Shown here: positions 14,201 to 27,275 of the stretch, piece by piece
Layout: every line of letters begins with the position of its first letter
Numbering within the stretch: position 1 is the stretch's first letter
Origin: Ophiocordyceps camponoti-saundersi (nom. inval.)
Lineage: Eukaryota > Ascomycota > Sordariomycetes > Hypocreales > Ophiocordycipitaceae
Assembly (NCBI GenBank): GCA_003339415.1
Contig: PDHQ01000147.1
Span: 1 to 64,000, forward strand
Length of the DNA: 64,000 nucleotides
Direction of reading: 5' to 3'
Notes under the pieces: model-generated
The model's input: the letters and a program-made list of their open reading frames with translations, nothing else
Database searches by the model: none
Told to the model about the DNA's origin: nothing
Translations under genes and position numbers: made by a program

Positions 14201-14957
14201 AATAAAAAGTAAGTTTACTTACCTTATAGCTTATAAGAAGAAATTATATTATTATTTTTTTTATTAAAAGTTTTACTTTAACTTTTAAGTAAAGTTAACT
14301 TTACTTTAAAATAAAAGCAGTATAAGATTAAGCGAAAAACGTGTACGCTATTTAACTTTAGAAGTTTATAAATTAAAACTCTATATATACCGCCCCTCCT
14401 CCCCTTTTAACGCTAATTAGAAATTAATAATAGCTAAAGCGGAAATACTAAAAAGCGAATATAAAAATACTTTCTTTTTTAACTTTAACTTTATACTTAT
14501 TTATAGCTTTATAATAATAATTTAGTTATTTTTAAAAATTAGCTATTATAAAGTTTATTATAAGATAATAAAACTTTTATATATTCCTAAGCTAGACTAA
14601 TAAAGCCTTAATTAATTAAATTATTAAGGCCGCTTTAATTAAATACGGGGATTTAATTTATAGCGATAATAATAGCTAGGAGGATAAGTAAGCTATATAA
14701 ACTTTATATTAAACCTAGTTTATATATACTTTTATTACCGCGGAGTATGCTTTAGGGGAAATATTAGCTTCTAAATCGCTAATTAATACTAAACTTATTA
14801 AATATATAAAGTGCTAAGTATAAGCGGGGTTTAACTTAAAGCTAAGGTAACGCTTAAGGGGAGGGTTTTACTTTAAGCTTTTTAGTTTTTCCCCTTTTTA
14901 AAATAAATATAAGATAGTTTTTAGCTATATAAGGTATATAAGCGTATAAATATTATT
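11217..14957 (+). mobile_element. R1 retroposon copy X, interrupted by copy Y
   Basis: The 5' part is 11,217-11,624 and the remainder 13,491-14,957, together about 1.87 kb. Between them sits a whole second R1 (copy Y). Copy X is flanked by a 15-bp duplication AAATTAATTAA(T/C)TAT at 11,202-11,216 and 14,958-14,972. It ends with GCGTATAAATATTATT, the usual R1 end with a short tail. Frames are destroyed by RIP. Confidence 0.88.
11625..13477 (+). mobile_element. R1 retroposon copy Y, nested in copy X
   Basis: A 1,853-bp full copy with both ends present. The start is near ATATAGATTCCGCG and the end is GCGTATAA followed by an (ATT)n tail. It is flanked by an exact 13-bp duplication TAATATTTTCTTA at 11,612-11,624 and 13,478-13,490. 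Relatively GC-rich patches such as 11,690-11,750 persist because RIP spares cytosines not followed by A. Confidence 0.9.
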
Positions 14958-15033
14958 AAATTAATTAACTATTTTAAGCTTTAAGTAAGCTTATTAAAGT
15001 TTAACTTTATAGCGGGGTTTAATAATATAAAAA

Positions 15034-15035
<2 letters not shown>

Positions 15036-15078
<43 letters not shown>
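15036..15078. repeat. (TA)n microsatellite
   Basis: About 21 TA dinucleotides. It lies at the end of the retroposon fragment 15,060-15,205 and may be that element's tail. Confidence 0.9.
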
Positions 15079-15082
<4 letters not shown>

Positions 15083-15205
15083 TTATATTAGTAACTTATA
15101 AAGTATTTAAGTATATATTATATAATAAAAAGGAAAAACTAAAAAGCTTAAAGGAAAACCTTTTACTTAATATTATTTACTAGCTAGTAAGCTAAATTTA
15201 TTATA
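15060..15205 (-). repeat. Retroposon 3'-end fragment, inverted copy of 4,725-4,870
   Basis: The reverse complement of 4,725-4,870. It contains the GGAAAAACT...GGAAAACC pair, the complement of the motif GGTTTTCC...AGTTTTTCC near retroposon 3' ends. It adjoins the LINE fragment that starts at about 15,205. Confidence 0.55.
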
Positions 15206-15530
15206 TTATTATTATTATTATTATATTATTATGCTAATAGCTATAAGAGCTACTAGAATTTTAATATTAAGTTAGGTAGGAAAAACCCTCTTATAAGAAG
15301 TAAAACCCCTTATAACGCGGTAAGACCGCGGCTAGCTTAAGGTTAGGTAAAATATATAACATTTATAAAAAAAGTAAGTATTAGCTATAATAATATTATA
15401 TAATATAAAGAAAGATAAGGAAAGAAAAATAAGATAAAGAAAGATAAGGAGAATAGCGGTATATATTATCTATATATACTAGTATATACCCCTTTAAGGC
15501 CTTAGTATATACTTTTTATAAAAAGTTTTT
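15205..15530 (-). mobile_element. LINE 3'-end fragment
   Basis: It matches the 3' end of the LINE at 60,220-60,540 in reverse: an (ATT)n tail on the left, then AGCTACTAGAATTTTAATA, the GGAAAAACCCTCTTATAAG block and GGTAAGACCGCGGC. Homology fades after about 15,530. The segment 15,530-15,950 is RIP-mutated AT-rich DNA in which I see nothing assignable. Confidence 0.75.
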
Positions 15531-15951
15531 AATTTTTTAATAACTTACCTTATTATAGCCCCTTAACTATATTATACTTATTATAAACTTAGTAAGGTTA
15601 TTAATAAAATTTAGCCTTTATATTATATTTAAGTTATTAACTTAAATATTAAACTTATAAACTAGCCTTATAATTAAATAATAAGGCTGCTATTATCTAG
15701 CTTAAAAGCTTATAGTAAAAAGATTAAATAAAATAAAATAGGAAAAATAATTTAATAAGAAAGTAAAAAGGCTTTAAAGAAAAAAGTAGTATATATAGCT
15801 ATTTAACACGCTAAAATATAGCTTTCTTAAAAGCTTTCTATATATAATTATTATTATATATAGCTTAATAAATAAGTATTCTTTTAACTATTCCCTTAAT
15901 AAAATTATTAATTTTTTTTCTTATAAATTTCTACTTTTATTTTTAATATTA

Positions 15952-16201
15952 ATAAATTAATTAAATTAATTAAATTAATTAAATTAATTAAATTAATTAA
16001 ATTAATTAAATTAATTACATTAATTAGATTAATTAGATTAATTAGATTAATTAGATTAATTAGATTAATTAGATTAATTAGATTAATTAGATTAATTAGA
16101 TTAATTAGATTAATTAGATTAATTAGATTAATTAGATTAATTAGATTAATTAGATTAATTAGATTAATTAGATTAATTAGATTAATTAGATTAATTAAAT
16201 T
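15952..16201. repeat. Tandem 9-bp array, TTAATTA(A/G)A
   Basis: About 28 copies of a 9-bp unit. The left third is TTAATTAAA; one unit reads TTAATTACA near 16,012-16,020; the rest are TTAATTAGA, with a final return to AAA. The array lies just before the gypsy-1 remnant. Confidence 0.95.
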
Positions 16202-16209
16202 ATATCGGA

Positions 16210-19200
16210 TTAAAATAGCTAACTTATAAAACTAAATAGAAAAGCTTTAGTAATTTTTAGCTAGCTTTAGTAAATATTAATAATTTTTATAATAAAAGCT
16301 ATAAGTTTAAATATTAAAATAATAAATATAAGTAATATAATATATAATAAAAAATAGGGAGGAATATTATTAGTAAGTATTAAAATATATAAAATAATAC
16401 TTTAAAAAGTAAGCTAATACCTTTCTTATAAGTAAGAAAGCGGAATAAAAAGCTATATTATAAAAAGTATAGTTTATTATTTAATAATAAGCTATAACTT
16501 TCCTTATAATAAAAGAAGCAGAATATACTTAGAAACTTATAGCTACGCGTATAAACGTTTTTAGGGAAATATTATAAATAGACCTTATTAAACTAACTTT
16601 TACTAAAGCTACGCTTAACTAAGCTTAGATTAACGCCCCCCTTATAAGGTAAAAAAAACCTTAGCTTAAGTAAGATAAATTACTAAAATTTTTTTATTTT
16701 TTTATAAGTTAGCTAATTTACTAATATAATATTAATTAGCTTTAAAGTAAAGCTAAAAATATAAATTATATCTAAATATAAATCTTAAACTATTTTCCTA
16801 AAAATAAAATATAGAAAATATTAGCTTTTTAGTAATTTAATAGCTTTAATAAAAAGAGGCACTTAAAAGACTTTTTTAACTACTTTTATTAAACTTTTAA
16901 TTATATTTAAGAATAAAAAAGAGCTTAAAATAAGCTCTAGACCTTAGTTTACTATAATAGATAAATATTTAGTAACTTTATTCTTAAGTTCGAAGAGGCC
17001 TTAGTAACTATAGCCGGATTTATAAGTTAAAAACGATTCTATAAAACTAACCTAGCTACGCGGGGCTTTTTCCTCAATATTTCGAAACCTTCTAGTTATA
17101 ATTAATATACCTTATAAATATTCCTTATTTATTAATCGTTTATATAGTTTTATATAGCTATTTAAATAAACCTTACGCTTTTTTAAGGCGGCTAAGAAAT
17201 ACTAACCTAACCTTAATAAATATACGGAAAGCGTTAGGGGTATTCTTATAAACTTAAGTATAGGAAAAAACGCTAATAAGGATATTCTAATAAATACGAT
17301 AAGGGATAAGAAAAAAAAAATAAAAAGGGAAAGATAGTAATTATAATAAAACCTTTACTTAGATATTAGAAAATACCCCCTAAGCTAAGTAAGTAAAAAG
17401 ATTAATATTAGAATAATATAAAATATTAAGCCTTTATATAAAATATAGAATAAATATATACTTTATTTATAATTATAATTTTATATCTTTTATAAAAGCT
17501 TTAATAAAAGGCCTTAAGAGAAACTTATATTAACTATATAAAAATCTAACTTTAGGTTAAGGAATATAACTTTAACTATAACTAAGGAAAAGAATAGCTT
17601 TAAAATATTATAGTATTCTAAAAGATAAGGTAATATAAATAAAGAAAAAGAAAAATATCCTTTATATTAAACTATAAGCCTTATTTACTAAGATTCCTAT
17701 AATCTTAAATAACTTAGAATTAGTAAATATATTAATTAATAAAAGCTATAAAAGCTATTCCGTAATATATCCCTAGCTAATATAAAACTTATAAGTATTA
17801 ATAGAAAAAATCTTAGCTTAATAAGTAAAAGAGGTAATAGTAAGCGGACTAAAGGTATTAAATATTACCTAGCTCTCGCTTAAGATAAATAGCTTTAGTT
17901 AATTAATTATAGCTTATATAATACCTAATCTCGATTTCTTAATTATTCTTAATAAGCCTTAGCTATTATATATAAAGTTTTACTTAGTCTTTTTTAAAGA
18001 TTACGTATAATATAGAGATTCGTAATAATAGGTATAGGTTACTAATACTCGCTCTTATCTAATAAAAGAGATCTTAAACGCTATATACTTTTATAGCTTA
18101 ACTTTTATTAGAGAAGTAAGGAGAAGATAGAAGGAATTACGCTATTAAAAGAAAAATCTTATTAAATACTTAGAGATCCGAGTAGTAAAAGTTAAAAATA
18201 TAGAAAAGGTATTATAAAATAAGATTCTTCTAATAAATAACTAATTATAAGAATATATCCTAATAGAATTTTATAATATATTTCCTTTTTTTATAAATAA
18301 AAGACGGATAAGTTAAACTTATATAAGAAAGGTATAAAGTACTATATATTATTTAAAAAAAATAAATAGTAAAAAACCTTAAATCCTACTTAGTCCCTTT
18401 TATAATATATTAAAGGAGGAATTACTTATTCTTAAAAAGATATTATAAAACTTTTTTTAGAAAAGCTTTATCTAACTTAGTAGCTTACTAATAAGTACCT
18501 TAGTCCTTTTTATAAGGAAACTTAAAAAAGGATTATAATTTTATATAAATTTCCGCGTACTAAATATAATTATAATTTTTAATAAATATCCGCTTTTTTT
18601 ACTTAGTAATACCTTTTAGTTATTAGCTAAGTCTTAATAGCTAATAAAGCTAGATATCGTATAAGCTTTTTATAAAATATAAGTTACTAAAAAAGAGGAA
18701 TAGAAAATAGCGTTTAGAACTTAGTATAGCTTTTTTAAATAAATAGTTACTTTATTTAAACTTATAAAAGCTCCTATTACCTTTTTAAAATATATTAATA
18801 ATATCCTTTAGCTATATCTTAATTAGTTTTACTTAGCTTATATTAATAATATTATTATTTACTTTAATAGTATTAAGGAGGACTATTTTTATAAAATACG
18901 CTTAGTTTTATATAAGCTTTAAAAATATAAGCTTTATCTAAACTTAGATAAGTATAAATTTATAATTAAAAAGGTAAAATACTTAAAATTTATAATATTA
19001 GCGGGAGTTAAGCTTTAAGTAAACTTAGAAAAAATTAAAATAATTATTAACTAGGCTACGCTAACTTCCCTTAAAGGCTTTCGTAAATTCTTAAGTTTTA
19101 CTAACTTTTACCGACTCTTTATTATAGATTTTACTAAGGTAATAAAACTATTAATAAACTTAACGAAGAAAAAGGTTAAGTTTATTTAAGGCTTAAATTA

Positions 19201-20563
19201 AGAGTAAGCTTTCTAGAAAATTAATAACTTATTTATAAAAGCCCCTTTATTAATAAAATAGAACTTTAGGGACCTTACGTTTTTAAAAAATAGATATTAG
19301 CGCCTATATTATAAGAGGTTATCTTTACTAAGAATAAGATAAATAAAAATAACTAATAGCGTTCTTTTCTATAAAAATAAATATAATTAAATATAACTAT
19401 CTTATATATAATAAAAAGATATTAGTAATTATTAAATATTAAAAATAATAGTATATTAAACTATATAATTATAATAGCTTCGATTTTATTACTAATTATA
19501 AAAACTTAGAGTATTTTATAACTCGCTAGCACCTCTTAGAATAATAAGCGTATTAAGATAAGTACTTATTATAATTTAACTTTAAAATTTATTATTAACT
19601 TAGTAAATAAGCTATAGTTTTAAACGCCTTTCCTGTAAAAATTAAGATAAACCCTTAACTACGAAGGAGGAAAACGCTTATTTTATATAAATAATTCCTA
19701 AAAAAGCTTTATAATTCTATTTATAAGCTATAATAATTAATATTTTAAGAGACCTTACTAATATCTTAAAAGAGGAAAAGGGAGAGGATAAATAATAAAA
19801 TATAAGTATAGCTATAGAAAACGCTATAAATTTATAAGATAATATCTTATTAAAAACTTAAGTTTTTTTTAATAATAAGCTTTAAAAACTTTAGAATAGG
19901 ATAGTATTATAAGACTTAGTTTTCTAAGAGGTATATTAAGCTAGAATAAAGAGAGACCGCTTACTCTCTCTAAAGCTATAACTTAAAGTTTAAATTATAA
20001 ATTACTATATTAACGCTAAAGGAAGACTACGTTTCTATAATAAGCTTTAGGCCTTAGAAGCTTTAGTTACTATAATAGAGGACTTTAAGAAAGCGCTAGC
20101 CTCCCTGCTTAATAGATTATAGAATTATCTTATCTAAATAATTTATAACTTAACTTTAGTTAGTTACTTTAAAAGGGAAAGTATAATAGCTTTTATAACC
20201 TAAAACTTCTTTTAACTATTTTAGTAATAATATATTTATTAATTTCTTAGAAATTATAATACTTATAGTAAAACTAAAGCTTAGAAATAATATTAAGCTA
20301 CCCTTCTTAAGTTATTACTTACTTTAGATTAATTTTACTAATTTATATAAATAAACTTTATAATAGATTTCTTACTTATAGAACGCGGAAATAAGCACTT
20401 ATAGCCTTAAATAGCTATTAGATTATAAACTTATTTTACGCTAATTATTTTTAAAAAGCTATTATAAATCTTTTACTTAGATAAAAAACGCTTTTTACTA
20501 AATTAGAAATAATTAATAATATATTAAAATAAAAAGTAAATTAAATTCTTTAATTTTATATTA
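16210..20563 (+). mobile_element. Gypsy-1: Ty3/gypsy retrotransposon, 5' and central part
   Basis: Conceptual translation on the + strand gives a Ty3/gypsy polyprotein in domain order. A protease-like area lies near 17,870-18,000. Reverse transcriptase spans about 18,350-19,200, with the catalytic box reading YINNIIIY at 18,839 in place of YIDD, followed by NWATLTSLKGFRKFLSF and NFYRLF near 19,050-19,120. RNase H follows at about 19,200-19,640, then integrase-like sequence to 20,560. Aspartate-to-asparagine changes and TAA/TAG stops are what RIP makes. No 5' LTR was recognised. The element is cut by gypsy-2 and resumes at 29,275. Confidence 0.8.
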
Positions 20564-20568
20564 TAAGA

Positions 20569-20818
20569 TATAAAGGTCTTTTACTTCTTAACATTTATAA
20601 GAAGCTAACTTTATTAATATAGAATAACTTAAGAGGTCCTAAGGTATATATAGTATATATACTTAAGGTTATAGTTTATATATAGCCCGCGCCTATCCCG
20701 CGTATAGCGCTAACTAATTATATATACCTATATATACCCCGCGCCTATTATACGCGTAGACTTAACTAAGTACCCCTTATATAACTTAGCTATTTAGGCG
20801 TAGCCTAAATCTTTTATA
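20569..20818 (-). repeat. Gypsy-2 3' LTR
   Basis: 250 bp, collinear with 29,020-29,269 and with 41,281-41,529 in reverse. It keeps GC-rich patches such as TATAGCCCGCGCC because RIP spares cytosines outside CpA. Confidence 0.88.
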
Positions 20819-23800
20819 TACCTTATTATTTTAGGAAAAGAGTATTTCCGGCCGTAATATATACGTATATAAGGTATAAGTTAAAATACCCCTTATATAG
20901 AAAATTTTTCTCCCTCCTTTTTTTTTTCTTCTTAAGCTAGTTATATTATTTTCCCTTATTAAGTAAATATTTCTCTAAGCTTTATATTTTATTACTTCGC
21001 TATTATATTCCTATAGTTTTTTTTCTTATTATTATTATTATCTAAGCTCTCTTTAGCTATTTATTCTTTTTATTTTATTATTATTAATTTTTAAGCTTTT
21101 TATATTTATTAAGTTATTATATTACCGCCTTAATATATTATTTAATTAGCTATAATTACTACCTTATATAATAAGTAGCTACGCTATAAAGAGGGATTTA
21201 GATAATAAAAATATCGCTATATTATAAAAAGTAGAATATTTATATATTCCTTATATCTAAGATTTTTATAATAGCTATAATATTAATTATTAATATAGTT
21301 ATAAGATAGCTTATAAGGCGTGCGGGTAGCGGTAAAAATAGTACTTTTAAGAAAAGTATCTTTTTACTATAAACGTACGCTTATAGCGGGCTATTTATAA
21401 CTTATAGATAATAGTTAAGGAAAGATAAGCTATTACCTTACCCGCTTACCCCCGCGCTAAAGAAATACCTAGCTAGCGCGCCTAGCTTACGCTAAAGTTT
21501 CTTACTTATATTAACTACTTATAATCTATATTAGCTATTATTTATATTATATTACGCTTAGTAACTAACTTTTACGCCCCTTTTACGCTTAAGTAATAAT
21601 AGTTCTTTACGCTTATCTTTATTATTAGTAATATAATTACTATACCCGCCTTATATATTCTAATTTATAATATATTTTTAATAATAATATAATATTAATA
21701 ATAATAATAATAATAATAGGGCGCCCTTATTATTAGCTTTAACTTTTTTACCTTATAATATAAAATATCTTTTTAGCGGTAAAAAGAATAATAATAATAG
21801 ATTCTTAAGTAATAGCGGGATAAGTAAGCTACTTAAATCGCGGACCGCTAAGTAAATATTCACGCGCGGAAGCGGGAGAATAAAAAGAAAAATAATATCT
21901 TTTATTAAATAGTTATAGCGCTAACTAGTTTATATAATATACTAAGCTTATTTACTATTTTACTATATATTACCTTTATTAATTTATATATATTACTTAG
22001 CTTTTAGTTACTTAGCGCTTATATATAGTATTTATCCTCCCCTTTTACTATATATTAATAAAGCGGGTTTATATTAGCGCCCGTATATAGCGCACGTAGC
22101 CTAGGAGTAAGATAAGTAAAACTCCTATTCTTAATATTCTATTAAATATTCTCCTAGCTTTAAAATATACCCTCCCCTACCTAAGGATATATTTATTATA
22201 AGTTAATATTAGCGCTAAGCTATAGTTAGCGCTATAATAATCTCCTAAATTACTTAATTATAATAAAAGATTATAAGAAGAAAGCGGAGAAAATAGATAT
22301 TAGCTTAAAGCTAATATAAGGAGGGAGGAGAAATAGGTAAATAAAAAATAAAGGGGAATAGGGGGTAGGGAGATAATATTATATTTATATAATAAAAAAA
22401 GAAAGTTATTTAAGGGAGATAATTAGCTATAAGGGGTATTTAAATAAGTATATAATTAAGTTTACTTTAAGCTATTATAAAAGTATATATTCTCTTATAT
22501 AAACTTAAAATAGTTTAATATTATATAATATTTAAAGCTATTAAATAGCTTCTAAGTTAAAATAATATAATTTTTCTATTTTATAAGAATAAGTTAATAA
22601 GGTATCTTACTTTATAAGCGCTAACTTTTAGCGTTCTTTATAATAAGGATTTCCTTAACTTTATACTTATTAAAAGATAAGTTATTATAAGAGAAATAGA
22701 GAAAGGGATTTAGCTAAAAGTTAGTAAGTAATTAGGATAGTAAAAGGTCGCTAATAGCACGCTTAATAAAATTAATATAAAAAATAAGGTAAATATTAGG
22801 TAATATATTAAAAATAATAGTAAGTAGCGTTAATATAGCTATTACCCTATACTTACCCTTAAGGTAATTAAGCTTTTAAAATAAATAGTTAAACTATATA
22901 TAAGTAAAATTAAGCTATATAAAGTCGCTAATTTAAAACTATTCCGCGGGTTAATAAGACTTATTTAAGGAGTTTTATTACCGCTACTAAGCCTAGGCGA
23001 TAAAAGCTTATATTAGTTTAACGCTATTATAAAGGAAATAAGTAAACGCTATAGCTTAGCTTTTTAAGGAAAAAATAAGGGCGGCCGCCTTTACTAGCTA
23101 ATTAAGAAAAGTAATATTAAAGCTATAAAGTAAGTAGTTAGGACTAATATTTATTATAAATAAGTTCTAATTATTTAAAATAAGCTAATAAGTAAATAAA
23201 TAGCGTAGCTAGTTAAATTATAAGAAAGAGATTATATAATAAAAAATAGCTTATACCTCTTAGTTTATACGCTTTATACTCTTATTAGTTTAAAAGTAAT
23301 ATATTATAAAAAATAGCTTATTAACCTTAGTAAAATAGTAAAAATAAACTAAAAATAGCTTATCTAATTAAAATTATAATTAGAAATTAACTTATAAGGG
23401 AAGTTATAAAACTATTATTAGTACTAAATAAAGCGCTTAATATATTACTTAATATTTATAAATATTATAGCTTTAAGCTAAATATATTTTAATAAGCGAT
23501 TTATAATAATTATTAGGAAATAAGGCTAGGACTTTAAGGTAGCGGGTAGCTTAGTTATAAAGTTTATAAAAAAAGTTATCTAAAACTATTTAGGAGAAGG
23601 TAATAGCTAAAATAACCCTTAATAGCGCTAATAATTAAGGTAATCTTTATAATAATAATAATTATAAATAAAATATATTATATTTATAAATATACTATTT
23701 TAATAAAACTCGCGTAAAAAAAATATAAAAGTAATATTCTTACTAAAATATCCTATTATAAGAGAATTATAAGTTTATTAGATAAGTATAGTAATTAAAA

Positions 23801-25499
23801 ATTCTTATTTAGGAACTTAAAAATAGCTTTAGAATTATAATTATTTATAAGTAAAGATAGAATAGTTTATAACTTACTTATAAGTACTTATTTTTAGCGG
23901 AAACTTCCGAGCGCCTAACTAAACCGCTTAATAGTATATATAATAAAAAGAATTAGTATAAAAAGCCTCTAACTAAAAGTCCTATAAGGTCTTATTATAA
24001 AAAGGGGCTAGGGTATTCTAAATAAAAAATATAGCTATAAGGAACTAAGATAAGGCTAAGCTAGATTAAACTAGCTATAACTTAAAAAAGTAGATAAATA
24101 TAAGCTATATAATCTAACTAAAGCGCTCTTTTATCCCGCGGCGATCTTATTCTCGCTAAGAGAGCGTATTAAGCCGCGACGCCTACGCGCTAGGGCGGTA
24201 CTAAAGGCGGAAATTAAAAAAAGTAAGCGTCTTAGCCTAACGCGCTTAATATTCTATTATAGCCTTAAGCGTAATAAAATACTTTAAGGCCTTATAATTT
24301 ATAAGGATAGAGAATAGCTATATAATTTTATATAACTTAGTAAATTACGTTTTAAAGTAAGAAATAATAATAAGAAGCTTTTTATTATAAATTATATAAT
24401 TTTATTTTATAAGTAAAAGTTTCTTAAAATAATATATAATAGGCTAAAAGATATAGTTTAAGCTAAATTAAAAAAAGTACTTATTAATAGCCTTATTAAA
24501 ATAATTAGCTTTAATAATAATATTATAATTTAAATCTTACTAAGCGAGGATAGGGGTAAAAATAAATATAAATTTAAGCATATTAAAAATAAGCTAATAT
24601 TTATTAATTTAGTAAAAAAGCGCGCTATATTTTATAAGCTTAACTAAGAAAGCTATAAAATTTAAAAAATAAAATATAAAGTTATAATAAAAATTAGTAA
24701 ACTTAAAAAAACTATATATACTTTAAATATAAGTTAGCGCCTCCTATTTTAAAATTATAAAAATTTTAATAAAATTTAGCTATATTTCTTTATTAGCGTA
24801 AATAATAAACTTTAAGTATTTAACTTTATAAATAGTAAAATTATATTTATTAAAATTAAGGAAAAGCTTAGCTTAATAAAAATATAAGAATATAATATAT
24901 ACTTTACGCTAATAATTAAAATAGAAACCTCCTAAATAGATAAAAATATTATCTAAATATATTATAATAAAGTCTCCTAAGGAGTTATTAAAAGTAATAT
25001 TAATATAATACTAAAATATAGTAAGCGTTCTTATAAGGCTAAAAAAGTAAATAAGGTATTTAAATAAACTAAACTAAGTATAGAAAGCTATAAAATATTT
25101 TTCGCCTTTTATAATATAAAGCTTATAAAAAGTAATATAAATATTAAATTTCGTAAACTAGTAGGTACTTAAAAGGCTATAAAGCGTCTCCTTAATAAGT
25201 AAAAAAAGATAATAATTTTACTTTATTACCTTATTTAAGGCGCGATAATTAATATAAAAGCGCTACTTACCTCCTAGCTTTTTTATAAATAAGATAAGAG
25301 TAGCTATAAATAATAAGCTAGCGCGGATTTATCTTTTATTTATTAAGTTAATAATCTATTTCTAAACCTTAAAAAGATACTTATAAAGTATATTATAAAG
25401 TAAGCTTTAAAATAAAAAAAGTAAGGAACTATTAAGTTCCTAGCAGAGTTAGATATAATAATTATAATTATTATAATAAAGGGGCAAAATATTAGCTTC

Positions 25500-27275
25500 T
25501 ATAAAAGATTAGTTTATAACTAATTATAGCTAGATAGGGGGGATTATAGCGGATATATTTAGGTCTTCCTAATAGCGCTTAGTTATCGCGCGGGGTATAT
25601 AGCTAGCTTAGGAGGGGGGCTTCTCTCCCCTCTCTTTCCTCTCTTCGATAGCTTTAATTATAACTTTATTTTAGCTTACTTTTATAATCGCCTTAGTAAA
25701 ACCTTTATATTAATTAAAGCTCCTCTTATTACTAACCGAATATAAAAGTAAGATCTTAGTATAGAATACTATTAAATTTTACCTATATTAAAGCTACTCT
25801 TAGCTTATTCCGGCCTAGACTCTTAGCTAGCTATTATATATACTAAATTTATAATTAACGGAGCTATAATTAGGGAGCCTAAGTTTTAGTTTTATTATAT
25901 TTTTTCTTATCTTAGTATTTTCTAGTAAATATTCTTTTTATATATTATTATAGCTATAGATTTTTCTTACTAGCTTAAAGCTTTTTTAATATACGTTTCT
26001 AAGCTTCTTAAGGAGAGTTATAAAAAGCGCTAAGTAGGTTTTTCCTTAGTTAGGATATATTAGGGGCTATTAAAGCCCCTTAAAAAATATATTATAAGGT
26101 AAGAATATATCTTTTTCGAAGCTAGACTATTATACTAATCTAACTACGCTAGGATTATTCTATTCTTATCTAAGCTATATAAGGAGCTATAAAAGCGCTT
26201 AGATTATAAAAATTAGCTTATAACGTACGTAGCTTTCGCTAGCTTTCTCTAAAGCTTTAATAAAGTATTTAGTTTTAAGAATATTCCTAATACGCTAGTT
26301 AATTTACTACCCCTCTTTTTTACTAACCCGATAAATATTACGTTTATATAATCTTATTTTAGTATTATTAAGCGCTAGCGTTACTATTAATATAATTAGA
26401 TTAGTTATTTTAAGCGTAATTATCTAAAGCTTTATAAGTAAATAGAGATATTAAGGTTAGGGCTTTTTATAAGCGGAGCGGGGTAGTTAGAGGTAAATCC
26501 GGAGTATTTTAATTAAGGGGATAATAAGTAAGGAGAGATAAGTATACGTTAGATATTATAGCTTAGATAATTTTTAGCTTTATTATATTAACTTATATAA
26601 GAATAATCTATATATAGCTTAAGCGCGTAAATTTATTAGTAAATATATATTATAATTATATTACGCCTTAGCTTATAAATTAGCGCTAGTAATATATAGC
26701 GATAAGTATATAGCTAGCTTTACTATTTATTATAATTAAAGTATCTTTTAAGTTTCCTATAACTAATATAATATTATTTAATCTTATATATTAGCTATAT
26801 AGGTAAATTTTTACTATTAATATATAAGTTTATTAATTTTTACCTTAAGCGGTATTATAATTCTAAGCTTATTAGAATCTTTTTTATAAAGATTAGGGTT
26901 TAATTTCTTAAGCTATAAGGAAGCTTTTCCGCCCTCTTATCCTTATCTTTATAAAAGCTATTAAGCTATTAGCTAGGGACTATATAAAATACCTTACTAG
27001 CGTAATAATACGTAACTTTTCTATCCTACGCTCTTACCTCCTTAGCTAGCTTAAGGAGGGGGCTATATAAGGGATTAGTTTATAACTAATTATAGCTAGA
27101 TAGGGGGGATTATAGCGGATATATTTAAGTTTTCTAGATAGCGCTTAGTTATCGCGCGGGGTATATAGCTAGCTTAGGAGGGGGGCTTCTCTCCCCTCTC
27201 TTTCCTCTCTTCGATAGCTTTAATTATAACTCTACTTTAGCTTATTTCTATAGTCGCCTTAGTAAGACCTTTATA
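25500..27275. mobile_element. Short LTR element, copy 1, nested in gypsy-2
   Basis: 1,776 bp bounded by two 210-bp LTRs (25,500-25,709 and 27,066-27,275). Each begins TATAA and ends TTTATA, i.e. RIP-altered TG...CA. It is flanked by the 5-bp duplication GCTTC at 25,495-25,499 and 27,276-27,280. The internal region is only about 1.36 kb, too short for pol, so this looks like a non-autonomous (TRIM/LARD-like) element. A + strand frame of the interior shows long stretches broken mainly by TAA/TAG, possibly a decayed gag-like ORF. That last point is weak. Confidence 0.92.

Noticed and set aside
15952..16201. CRISPR-like or satellite centromere array
   Set aside because: Units are contiguous 9-mers without spacers; one short array gives no support for a centromere.
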